Assembly (NCBI GenBank): GCA_964035575.1
Contig: OZ037870.1
Span: 1,156,014 to 1,220,013 of the forward strand
Length of the DNA: 64,000 nt
From: Rhynchopus sp. YZ270_cl-10
Lineage: Eukaryota > Euglenozoa > Diplonemea > Diplonemida > Diplonemidae
Direction: 5' to 3'
Position numbers and translations under genes: made by a program. This document shows, in pieces, positions 1-9,247 of this stretch. The notes under the pieces were generated by a model. It worked only from the letters and a program-made list of their open reading frames with translations, was not told where the DNA came from and made no database searches. Every line of letters starts with the position of its first letter. Within the stretch, counting starts at the first letter, position 1.

Positions 1-1
1 T

Positions 2-865
2 CTGACCACCACATATTCCCAAGGGGTGTCGGAGCTGGACTTTTTGCTGGCAATGTTTCTGGATAAGGAGCGGGGTCTCATGCGCCGTCCCGATTGGTCT
101 CCGGTGGTCACAAAGAAATATTCGGACGGAAGCACCTCCTTTGAAATCAAAACGCCAGAAGCCATGCAGCTCGACGAAAGCATCTCTCATCTCCCCCCAA
201 AAACCTTTATCCGCGATCATTTGGTAAATGGATGGGAGTTGTCAGAAGATTTTGATGGTTTTGTTGTGACCACCATTTTAAATTCTTGGTCACGAGTTAT
301 GGATGTGGTCAACTCTGTTCTGGAGCTTGCGGAGTCAGCCAGAGAACACCCAAAATTTCTTCAAATTAATGTCGACACCGTGACGATTGGAGTGCACAAT
401 ACCACAGCAGGGCGTAGTATAGGGGCTGCGATTGATGCGTTGCTTTCTCACCATCACGCTTATTTAGAAAAAAACTGGGCCTCCACCTCCCAACGACACC
501 ACGGAACGAACCTAAACAGAACAAAGGAACATCTGGCAGACACAAAGGCAGAGCCAACAGCGTTTTTCTTAAAGAACCCTCTTGGAGAAGGGATGGGGCC
601 AATCCGCAAGGTGATGTACGAAGTCCCCGCCGACGAGCTTGCATTTCAAAAACGTCTTGCCTGGGGTGAGCTTAACAACGCCGATAAAAAAAAGCTAGGG
701 ATCCCCAAATTCGATCGTTTCAAGGCTGCAGGTGGCCAGCAAACGGCTGTAGACCCCAATAAGTCGCGTCTTCGCGAGTACAAACACAATGAAGGCATCC
801 TCGGACAGCTGCAGGAGGACCTAAAACGAGAGGAGCGGATGGGGCATAATCCAAAGCTTGAGTGA
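2..865 (+). CDS. Pterin-4a-carbinolamine dehydratase (PCD/DCoH)-like protein, 5' partial
   Basis: The reading frame is open from the first bases of the window to a TGA at 863-865, so the N-terminus lies upstream. The visible part (about 287 residues) holds a stretch resembling PCD/DCoH: GWEL, then a helix with AESAREHP, then a strand with VDTVTIGVHN. In the family the HHP and TH histidines act in dehydrating 4a-hydroxytetrahydrobiopterin. Here the second His of HHP and the later His are kept, but the first His is Glu, so activity is uncertain. About 120 residues of charged, low-complexity tail follow, which a normal ~100-residue PCD lacks. A GTG at 26 is not a convincing start because the frame stays open before it. 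The domain call comes from pattern matching by eye; the coding call is firmer. Confidence 0.6.
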   Translation: MTTTYSQGVSELDFLLAMFLDKERGLMRRPDWSPVVTKKYSDGSTSFEIKTPEAMQLDESISHLPPKTFIRDHLVNGWELSEDFDGFVVTTILNSWSRVMDVVNSVLELAESAREHPKFLQINVDTVTIGVHNTTAGRSIGAAIDALLSHHHAYLEKNWASTSQRHHGTNLNRTKEHLADTKAEPTAFFLKNPLGEGMGPIRKVMYEVPADELAFQKRLAWGELNNADKKKLGIPKFDRFKAAGGQQTAVDPNKSRLREYKHNEGILGQLQEDLKREERMGHNPKLE

Positions 866-1083
866 GCTTAAAAAGATGGTTTCTTTGAAAACGCAAAGAG
901 GAAAAAAAAAATGGATTTTTATTATCTTCCTGACTCTTTTAGATACCGCTCCATTTTTCCACATCTGAATGCAGTATATCACCACAATTTTTTTTGGAAA
1001 CACCGCAAGTATTGATTTAACAACTCTTTGATATTTTTTTTACAAAACAGGGGGGATTTTAAAGGAATACACAGCGCATCAAT

Positions 1084-2575
1084 ATGGGCAAGAAATCACA
1101 GGCGAGGCCGGGGCTGGACGGAGTGAAGCCAGGTGCGGTCGCGAAGGCAACCCGCAAGGCAAGGCGTGTGGCAGCGAAAACAACAAAGGCGCAACGAAAG
1201 AAGGTCACACCCGGGTCGGGCAAGAAGACTAAGGTATGTCCACCCCCCACCCCCACCCCTCTCCTCTCCCTCTACAATAGCCATGTTTTCGCCGTGTTCT
1301 CCACTTCACCCTTCTCTTCTATTCTTCATCTATTCTTCAACTATTCTTCAACTCTCCCTCTCCACAGGTTACAAGCGTCAGCGAACTCGAAAAATTAAGA
1401 AAGGAAAGAGACTCCAAGACCGCCGCCTCAAAACGTACGGAACGCCGCAAACACCTTGAGCAAATAGGTGCATTGGTATGGGCAGCCTCAGGGGGGGGGG
1501 TGAGGGAAAATGCTAGCGAGCACCCCTATCGTGAAGAGCGGCCTCATATACGGTGCTCTGTAGGCCCTGAGGTTCTTAGTGTTTAAGATGTCTGCATCAT
1601 GAGGGTGTCCGTTGTGTAGTTCTCCCCACCTCCTCTACCCCACCCACCTCATCACAGTACAAAGCCACCGAGGAAAAGAATGAGGAGGATGCCGAGCCCA
1701 AGGTCGCAGTCCCACCCCACCGCTGGAACATCAGTGTCCGCAAGCGCATTCTCTTCTGCGAGGTCACGCTGCACAACATCCCTGTGGACAAGGTGCGCTG
1801 CAACATGACCGAGACACGCATGACTGTTGACACTGTGGACCACTCCAAGCGTTGGCTCCTCAACACAGGTACACCCTTTTTGTTCACCTTTTTCTATTTT
1901 TCTTATTTTTCTTTTTTGACAAAACCCCTCAACAGAATATCCCCACGGCATCAAGGTCGACCCGAATGGTCTTGCTGAGAGCAAAAAGGGGATTCTTGCG
2001 ATCAAGCTGAAGATCACACACATGCCCGACGAGGTTGTGAAGAACGAGGACAAGAAGCAGGCCTCCATCGCCGAGGTGCGCAGCCTGCGTTTCCGCCGCA
2101 ACGCTGCTGGCGAGCTTGTTGCGGGGAAGAAGAAGTCGCTCGAGAAGTCCCTCCTCGAGGCACAGAAGAAGGACGGTGTGGTGAAGACACCCTCCAAGGT
2201 GGCCAAGAAGCGTAAGGTGTACGTTGACGACAAGGCCAAAGCGCTGGCCCTCATTGAAGGAATCTCAAAGGAAGAGGCACCCAAGAAGGCAGAGCGCAAA
2301 ACCATGCAGGACCATCTGGTCGACTACAAGAGCGAGAGAAAGGAAAGACGTGTCGAGAAGCGTGCCAGGAAGAAGTCTATGGAGGTATGCACTTAGAGTG
2401 AAAATCAGTTTTATGTTTTCAAAAAAAAATATACCAAAAAAAACAGGACCAAGCAATGAAGCAGATTGTGAAGAGCAAAAAGGCAAAGCGTGACAGCCAG
2501 GCACGCACAGAGCTCGAGGCGGTTGTGCCCACAAAGAAGCCTACCGGTCGCAAGGTGAGGTTCGCAAAGGAGTGA
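1084..2575 (+). CDS. CS/p23-like domain protein with long basic tail (5 exons)
   Basis: Five exons splice in frame: 1084-1233, 1368-1475, 1658-1868, 1936-2384 and 2447-2575, giving 348 residues. All four introns are GT-AG with GTATG or GTACA donors and pyrimidine-rich CAG or ACAG acceptors. The N-terminus is very Lys/Arg-rich. The middle, roughly residues 100-185, starts near HRWNISVRK and runs through EYPHGIKVD to KKGILAIKL. This looks like a CS/p23-type beta-sandwich, as in PIH1-like cochaperones. The C-terminal half is a Lys/Arg-rich, coiled-coil-like tail ending KVRFAKE, suggesting a nuclear or nucleolar RNA- or ribosome-associated protein; that is inference. A T-rich tract ends in ACAG at 1047-1050, 33 bases before the ATG, a possible trans-splice acceptor. 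Exon structure is well supported; the family is tentative. Confidence 0.8.
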
Positions 2576-3517
2576 ACCAAAAAGGCATTCATGAGAGATC
2601 GTTGGGCCTCTCTTCCCCTTCCCTATGTCTACCCTCTGCCCTTTTCATCAATCACGATATAGCCTGTGTGTTTTTTTTGTTAATCATTTTTTTACACTCC
2701 GGGGTTCGATGACCTCACGGAGTGTCAGTGTCTTGCGTCCCGACGTTTGCACTATCAACTTCACTTTTTTTTTGGGAGGGCATATAAAAGCACCAAATTA
2801 GTCACCCCATCCCTATTTGAACGAAGGTTAGAGGGGGTTGTAGAGGGGTTGCCTTGGTATCATCATTCCGCAAAGACTCTTGCGGAGAGAGGGGTGGGGA
2901 GAAGGGGGAGGGAATGGGGATTAAATTTATGTTGCTGATTGTAAGATATTTTTTTCATACGATAACAGCAAAAAAAAATCTGCATTGTTTTTTTTGTTTT
3001 TTGCAGACAAATTGGGATATTTTTTTTTCCATAAGAAAAGCTGTTCATTTCGTAGAAGCCCAACACCCATTTTCCCCCTTCGGATCGTTGTTTTACGTTT
3101 TTTTTTCTTTTTCCTTTTCTGACTGTTAGGGCAATCAAACGAGGTTGTGGGCAGCCTCCACCCTCCCCTCTTTTCCCCCCATTTTTTTATCAGTTCCGCG
3201 AAAAAAAAGAGATACTTCCCCTCTCCCTATCTTTGTCTTCCCAATTCAGAGCTGAATTAATGAGATTCAAAAAAAAAAATATCAGAAGAGGACGTTGCCC
3301 CCTTTTTATTCTTATACCTACAAGCGTCGCTTATTGTTAGCAATCAACGAAAAAACCTTTTTTCCTTTTACTTACCTATCAGAGTTACTATTTCTCTTGC
3401 ATGATCACTACCGAGCTGCGTTTTTAGCATATTTTCAACTCTTTCTCCCCCCCTCCCTCCCCTCTTCACCTATTTTCAAAAGGGGAAAAATACAAAAACA
3501 AAACAAAACAAACAAAC
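2576..3517 (+). other. Intergenic, AT-rich, with dispersed repeat copies
   Basis: No coding signal. It holds a family-B repeat at 2701-2766, a family-J fragment near 3337-3395 (ATCAACGAAAAAACC...CTTACCTATCAGAGTTAC) and a family-E copy near 3409-3445 (GAGCTGCGTTTTTAGCA followed by TTTTCAACTC). The rest is T- and A-runs. Confidence 0.6.
2701..2766 (+). repeat. Family-B dispersed repeat, with tRNA B-box-like start
   Basis: It begins GGGGTTCGATGACCTC, similar to a tRNA T-arm or Pol III B box. It continues with GTCTTGCGTCCCGACGTTTG and the shared tail CACTATCAACTTCACTTTT. Other copies lie near 4725, 14909, 22377, 26828, 29931, 31746, 32151, 37528, 48029, 49059 and 53557, all on this strand. Confidence 0.6.
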
Positions 3518-4561
3518 ATGAAAACTGCCCCTGCCCCAGCGACTAATGGACGGTCTTCTGACAATATCCCTGAAGAAACAGGAGACCCTTCAGAGATGTT
3601 GTACCAGTCTGCTTTGCACAATGAGGTAGACTTTGCGAAGGAGCTGCTCGGCACTGGCGTAGATGTAGACAAGAGGGCGGAGTGTGGAGGGACCGCCCTG
3701 CACGCTGCCGCATCGTCTGCTGCACACAGTATTGTGGAGCTGCTTCTTGCGCACGACGCTGATGCAGGCATTCACGACTCCCATGGGCGAATCCCTCTTC
3801 TTTGCACCTTAGTCCCTGACGGTGCATCGCTCCGCCCGCAAACCATCAGAGCTCTCTACAGAGAAGCGGCACGTTCCTGCAGAACCAAACCCCTCCTCGA
3901 ATTCGCCCGGCTATACGCAGAGTACAGCTCGCAGGCCCCCGAGGTGTATTCCACTGAGGTGCAGGCCCCTCCCGCTGTCGTGGCCAACTCTATGAGGGGT
4001 CTCCTGCAAGACCCTGCGCCGGTTGCTAAGATATGCGTTGCGAAGGCGGTTAACCCCAAAGAAAATGGAGATGAAAACCAAGGAGGTACCCCTCTCCATT
4101 CCGCAGCATTTCGTGGACATCCTGACGCAGTAGCGATGCTGTTGGAGCTAGGCGCAGACCCTGCGTTGCGCAATAAATTGGGGAGAACCTGTCTTGAGGT
4201 CGCGCAACGTCCACACAGCAGTGTTTCTCCTGGTAACCGTGACCGTTGCATTGCACTCTTACAGCAAAGTGTTGCTAAGCAAGATGCAAAGGTAGGGGAG
4301 GTAGGCTATTCCGACCTGATCGCGTGGCTGCAGAAACATCCAGAAATTAACACAATCCCCGAAGCTGCAAAGGGTCTGAAGCATGAGATGATGCGTAGTA
4401 ACGGCGAACCGAAAGATTGGATGGTCCGCATCGCTGTCGCAGGAGGTGACAACGGCCTCGAAAAGCTGATGCAAACCTGCTTCCAAAAGCTTGGCAGAGG
4501 AATAACCGAAAAACCGGAAGCAACAGTAACAACAACACCTAAAAGCAAAAAGAAGAGGTAA
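3518..4561 (+). CDS. Ankyrin-repeat protein, 347 residues
   Basis: A single-exon reading frame starts at an ATG preceded by an A-rich leader. Two pairs of ankyrin repeats are visible: residues about 27-90 (GGTALHAAA, then HSIVELLLAHDAD) and about 189-230 (GGTPLHSAAFRGH, then AVAMLLELGADP). A ~100-residue non-ankyrin spacer separates them. After residue 250 comes a helical region, and the protein ends in a basic KSKKKR tail that could be a nuclear signal. Ankyrin repeats bind other proteins, so no enzymatic role is implied and the partner is unknown. The gene lies between two other + strand genes. Confidence 0.85.
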   Translation: MKTAPAPATNGRSSDNIPEETGDPSEMLYQSALHNEVDFAKELLGTGVDVDKRAECGGTALHAAASSAAHSIVELLLAHDADAGIHDSHGRIPLLCTLVPDGASLRPQTIRALYREAARSCRTKPLLEFARLYAEYSSQAPEVYSTEVQAPPAVVANSMRGLLQDPAPVAKICVAKAVNPKENGDENQGGTPLHSAAFRGHPDAVAMLLELGADPALRNKLGRTCLEVAQRPHSSVSPGNRDRCIALLQQSVAKQDAKVGEVGYSDLIAWLQKHPEINTIPEAAKGLKHEMMRSNGEPKDWMVRIAVAGGDNGLEKLMQTCFQKLGRGITEKPEATVTTTPKSKKKR

Positions 4562-5950
4562 AAAAGGGTGAACTGCTTTTGAAGCGAGAGAAAGAAGAAA
4601 GAAAGAGAGGGAGTTCCTCTTATCCAACTGTTCTCTAAAGTATTGGAGAAGAAAAAAAGGATTGGTAACTATGTGTGTGCGCGGTCGGCCAAAAAAATTG
4701 AAGTTCTTTTTTTTTATTTTTTTTCAGTGCTTGCGTCCGCCTATAAACGGTGAGGTGTTTGTACTTTTAAACTTCTCTTTTTTTTTGTCGAGCGTTTTTT
4801 ATGTTTCTTTACTCGGGGACTTTCCTCGCATATTTTCTTTTTTTGAAAAGATAGCTCAACGAGAGTCGTTCATCTTACAGACTTTTTTCTCTTTTTTAGA
4901 CTATAGTGGTTCGTCTTAGATGCTTTCGTTCAGGGCTTAAGATGTAGCGCGGTTTTTCGACCAAAAAAAGCTATATTACCATACATTGCAACGAGGTCTA
5001 CTAGGCGTGGCTGAGGCGTACAAATATTCCCGAGTACACCCTCAGCCAATGTCTGAGTTTTTTTTTTTATCCAGCCTTAGCGAGGCTGATTCAGCCTCGT
5101 AGTATTGCATGGAATACTCTGTTTCTTTTCTGTATGGGGGAAAGGGGTCCTTCTTTTTAAGGAAGAGACCCCAGTTATTGCTCTGCTTGTTCTCTCCTAC
5201 GGAGGGGATGAAAGAGAAGATGTAGATGCGATCCTTCCTGAAACGTTATCAGCACTTTCAAGTTTTTTTTTTATTCTTTGTGTGTGGGGGGGAGAATGGG
5301 TGGGCAGGGAGGTAGGCAACGACACAGACATCACGGCAGGCTAATCAGGGGGACTACTAGTAGGTGCTACTACCGTAAATGTAAATATGTTGGAACGTAA
5401 TAATGTTGTGGAACTGCCCAAAAAAAACGCTCGTTTCCAACATTATCACGGTCCAACATATTTACATTTAAGGTAGTCCAAATGACTAGTGCTTTACGAT
5501 TAGTTTTACGGTGCCATTGGTAGAGTTAGCAGCTAGTCGTTATGACTAGTAGTTCCACTAGTAGCCCCCCTGGGTAGTCTGTAGTGGCAGAAAAAAAAAA
5601 ATCATAGTGGATGAGAAAGAGGCGATGGGAAAAATCGGGGGATGCCTAGCGGCAGACACAAGCAGGAGAGCACATTATTTTGCAAACAAAAAAAAAAAAA
5701 TCATAGATAATGTGCGAGGTTTCGCATCACAAAAAATGGGAAAAATAAATGCCACTTTTTTTTTTTGTTTTTCCCCCTCCCTCCGAACCCTCTCCTATCC
5801 TCTCCACCCCCTACCTCCTCTTTACCGCATCCGATTACAATCAACCATATTTTGTTCGCCCCTTTTTTTAAAAAAAAATCTTGCCTCACATCACCCCCAA
5901 GACAAACACCCTCTCAAATCTTCCAGACAAAAGAGAGAAATTCAAACCCA
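4562..5950 (+). other. Intergenic with a family-B copy and a fold-back element
   Basis: No supported gene. A family-B copy lies at 4725-4780 (TTGCGTCCGCC, GGTGAGG, then TTTTAAACTTCTC), and a small inverted-repeat element at 5346-5572. The last 250 bases are pyrimidine-rich and end with TTCCAG at 5921-5926, a possible trans-splice acceptor 24 bases before the BTB gene. Confidence 0.6.
5346..5572. mobile_element. Small fold-back (MITE-like) element with CAGGG ends
   Basis: The outer ends are inverted: CAGGGGGACTACTAGT at 5346-5361 against ACTAGTAGCCCCCCTG at the right end. Inside are two 39-base arms, 5370-5408 and 5438-5476, which pair with only three mismatches and include AAATGTAAATATGTTGGA. 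There is no coding content. CAGGG ends fit hAT-type non-autonomous elements, but I see no clear target-site duplication. Confidence 0.6.
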
Positions 5951-6502
5951 ATGTCGCACGTTGTCCTTAATGTATGTGGCATGAAGTACGAAGTCTTGGT
6001 GGCAACTTTGATGAATTGTCCGGACACCATGCTTGGTTCTTTGGTAGACAAATGGAACAATTCGGGTGAGTTCAGCTCAGACGGGACGACGAGAGAGGTG
6101 TTCATTGACAGGAATGGGGAGAGGTTTCAGTATATTTTGGATTGGTACCGGGATGGAAGGATTGTACTGCCTCCACAGGTCTCGCGAGAGGCAATGCTGA
6201 GCGACTGTGAGTTCTTTGGGCTCCCCGCCAACGCTGTCATGCCGGTCCGCTCCGAAGTCGCCGTCCTCTCCCACCTCAACAAGCAGTGCTACATCGAAGG
6301 CGCGACTGTCCCAGGCACCGACACCCTCCACCGCTCTATCTGGGGCTGCCCCGTTGTCGACAACCACCACACAGCATACCCCCACCTTGCCGCCCTCGCG
6401 GCAGACGGATGGACCCTCAAGACTACCCAAAAAGTCCCCCACCCTGATGGCCGCATAAAAGAAGAGATTTTCCAGTACATCTTTACCAAATCAGGTCTTT
6501 AG
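5951..6502 (+). CDS. BTB/POZ (T1, KCTD-type) domain protein, 183 residues
   Basis: The chosen ATG is at 5951. The frame is open further upstream, but that part is homopolymer-rich and non-coding in character. Residues 1-100 match a potassium-channel tetramerisation (T1) type BTB fold: LNVCGMKYEV, then L..CPDTMLGSL, FIDRNGERFQYILDWYRDG and LSDCEFFGLP. Such domains oligomerise, and in KCTD proteins they often link substrates to cullin-3 ligases. A cullin gene lies 15 kb away, but no functional link is shown. The remaining ~80 residues match nothing I know and end with EEIFQYIFTK. There are no membrane segments, so this is not a channel. Confidence 0.85.
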   Translation: MSHVVLNVCGMKYEVLVATLMNCPDTMLGSLVDKWNNSGEFSSDGTTREVFIDRNGERFQYILDWYRDGRIVLPPQVSREAMLSDCEFFGLPANAVMPVRSEVAVLSHLNKQCYIEGATVPGTDTLHRSIWGCPVVDNHHTAYPHLAALAADGWTLKTTQKVPHPDGRIKEEIFQYIFTKSGL

Positions 6503-8138
6503 AAGAAGAAAAAAAGAGATAGTGATGGGTGGGAAAAGAGGGGGTTTTTTGAAGTACGATAAACTTTTCAAAAAGGTGGCGAAGCAGAGTCAGAGTCAGA
6601 GTCATATTGAAAGGTTTTCTTTTTAGAGTTTTTTTTTTATAAAATATAGGGGGAACATAGTGAATAGGAGTGTAGAAGAGCGTATTTTGCCAGGAAGTTT
6701 TTTTCTTCTTCCTTTTTTTTTTGTCCTTTCATCCGGATGGCTGGCATCGTACAGTGGGTCGATCGGAGATGCCTTGCGTCAGCATCTTATTATTTGTTTC
6801 AAAAGGTACGCACTGTGAGGTCATTCATCTTTCGTTTTCTCTCTCTCTCTCTTTTCTTTCTTTTGACGGAGTGCGTGAGGCACTCATCGTTCTCTTTTTT
6901 TTTTACCCCTGTGAATTAGAAGGTAGTACGAATTTATCTGTTTAACGTTCCGATAACATCCCTTCCCAAAAACTGCCCCCCCCTTTCTTTTTAAAAGGCA
7001 GGATCTACTCCAGACTTTCTTTTCCATTTTTTTTTTTTTTTTTTGTAATTTAAGGTGACACACAGAGGCTGAGGAGCATCTTAAAAAGCCCCCTTTTTTT
7101 CTCCTTTTTCGCCTGCCAAGACAGCGAGGCACATCTCCCCCTAGATTTTTTTACGTTTTATTATCCCCCCTTTATTGTTTAAAGTCCCCCTCTTCTTCCC
7201 CTCTTTTTATTAACTCCACAAACAATGTCATCCCACTGTTTTGTTCATCCACGCATTCCCCCCCTCGCTTTCCCTCCTTCCCACGTAGGGTTGGTAATAT
7301 CATTCTGGAAGATGGTGATTGCTTCATCAATAAACGAATCCGATACCTCTTCGGTTCCCTCGATGCGTAGATCGTTAGCACTGATTCCACAGAGTTTTTC
7401 AGACAACCTCGATCGTAGTCTGTTTCAGGATATGAGTTTGAAGACGCTGAATCCTCGCTCGGCTTTGTTGCTGTTCCAGCACCTAGCACAGCTGCTATGT
7501 TCATGAACTTGGTAGCCACATGGTTTCCATGGTTGAACGTCTTCACCACATCAGTAAAAGAATACTTTGGGGTTAACGTGCTTTTGCGGAGCCGCTTTTC
7601 CGGAACAATACCGAGTGGTCCCTTTCCTCCAGCCTCATCTGCAGCTTCTTGTGTGGAGAACATCGTCCTATCCTCTGGCATCTGTGCCGCAGAGTGAACT
7701 CCACCTCCTCATCCAGCAGTGCGCGCCACCCGTCCCATTCCTCCTCCTCGTCCAGCCTTTTATCCGAACTAATCCTTCATATCCCTCCCCCAGACCCGCG
7801 GCGCCTTGCCACGGATCTTGGTATTCTCCCGTGGTGCCTCTCCACTGGTTTCACTGCGTCTGTGCCCCACCTGTTTGTGTTTTTTAGTGGTGGTTGTTAT
7901 AGATGTATTACCACTTTTCTATTCTGCCCGAGCACCCCCGCGTCCAGCTCCCGCTCCGTCCGCTTCCGGTGGACCCTCGTTCGTCCCCAATGAAATGCCA
8001 ACCAGGGGTTATCGTACCCCGGTTGACATCCTTTTCTTGCGTTAATGATCAGTTTTATTTCCTGCGCAAATGATCATCAGTTTTTCTCACTAAAGCAACC
8101 CATACATTTTCCCCAAATCCAGACCAACCCAAAACACC
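6503..8138 (+). other. Intergenic with hAT transposase fossil on the minus strand
   Basis: It contains simple T-runs and repeat fragments near 6730-6850 similar to families C and D, then the hAT-type remnant described separately. The last bases before the carrier gene end in CCAG at 8119-8122, a possible splice acceptor 16 bases before the ATG. Confidence 0.5.
7236..7690 (-). pseudogene. hAT-family transposase C-terminal fragment (dead)
   Basis: On the minus strand, around 7470-7300, one frame reads AERGFSVFKLIS, a stop, then NRLRSRLSEKLCGISAND. This is the signature of the hAT C-terminal dimerisation domain (ERxFS, then a basic RSRLS helix). A longer open frame overlaps it in another register and reads through about 169 codons, covering the segment upstream of the motif. 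At least one in-frame stop and a possible frame change separate the parts, and no N-terminal catalytic block is recognisable. It is a plausible relic of the enzyme that moved the CAGGG-ended elements in this window, though no link is shown. Confidence 0.5.
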
Positions 8139-9247
8139 ATGTCAATAGCATGCAAAGAGCCGTGGCAGTCTCTGGTCTGCGGGTGTGCTGGGAGCACCAT
8201 CGCTGATGCTGCGTGCATGCCCCTTGACGTGGTCAAGGTGAAGCTCCAGCTCTCCGCCTCTGGCATGCTTGGCGAGAAGTACACCGGCGTGCTCGACTGC
8301 GTGAAGAAGGTTGTCAAGACACAAGGCATGCGTGGCCTCTACGCTGGCCTTTCCCCAGCCCTGCTCCGCTCAAGCACCTACGGCACCACCCGCATCGCCT
8401 TATACGAGCCTTTCAAGCAGACCTTTGCTGGAGACGTCCCTAAGAGCGAGATGAAGGTCCACCACCGCCTCCTTGCCGGACTCTTCAGCGGTGCCATTGC
8501 AAGCGGAATGTTCAACCCAACCGACGTCATTAAGATCAGAATGCAGGGTGACAGAACCGGAACAAAATACCCCACTCTGGTGAAAACGGCGAAGAGTGTT
8601 GTGAGTGAGGAGGGGCCTATGGCGTTGTATCAGGGTGTTGCGCCGTGTGTGTTGCGGGCGTCGATGTGTGCCTGTGTCGAGCTGTGTACATATGACGAAG
8701 CGAAGTTGAGTTTGATCCGCAGCCCGGTGTGGCCCTTCGCGGATTCGTTGCCAACGCACGTCATGGCGGCAACGTTCGCAGGCTTCTTCGCGACGCTGTT
8801 CTCACACCCGATGGACCTCGTGAAGGCACGTCTCATGAACCAAGCCAAGAATGAGAAAATATACTCGGGCATCGCAGACTGCTTCAAGAAGAGCATTGCG
8901 AGGGACGGGCTTGCATCGCTCTATGCAGGGTTCTGGCCGAGCTTTGGGCGGATTGGGCCGCACACAATGTATGTATTATACCGATTGTTCCCCTGTAGAT
9001 AATATTCCAAGAATTTTTCAAAGGCAGGCGATATTGAGTGCAGATCTTTAGTGTGGGGGGTAAGGTGATAGACTACTGTGTCTATGTTTTTTAGAGTATC
9101 AACACAAAATTGTTAAAAATAAATAAATTACGCAGGGTTATCTTCGTTGTGGTGGAGCAAGTGCGTCAGATGACTGGATGGGCAGACGACGGCGACCTGG
9201 TGGACAAGAAGGAAGATAGTTTGGAGTTGCTTGAGATGGAGAACTAG
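8139..9247 (+). CDS. Mitochondrial carrier family protein (UCP/dicarboxylate-oxoglutarate type), 2 exons
   Basis: Exons 8139-8968 and 9136-9247 join in frame to give 313 residues; the intron has a GTATGT donor and a GCAG acceptor. Without splicing the frame ends early at 9002 and loses the last helix. Three carrier repeats are visible, each with the P-x-[DE]-x-x-[KR] signature: PLDVVKVKLQ, PTDVIKIRMQ and PMDLVKARLM. Each is followed by G-[LM]-x-x-LYxG-like motifs. RSSTYGTTRIALYEPFK and the C-terminal GPHTM/VIFVVVEQVR resemble the uncoupling-protein, dicarboxylate and oxoglutarate carrier branch. It should sit in the inner mitochondrial membrane and exchange anions. The substrate cannot be fixed by eye. 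Confidence 0.93.

Noticed and set aside
7172-7681. 169-codon minus-strand frame as a real gene
   Set aside because: It runs across a hAT fossil in the wrong register; the family motif is in another frame with a stop.
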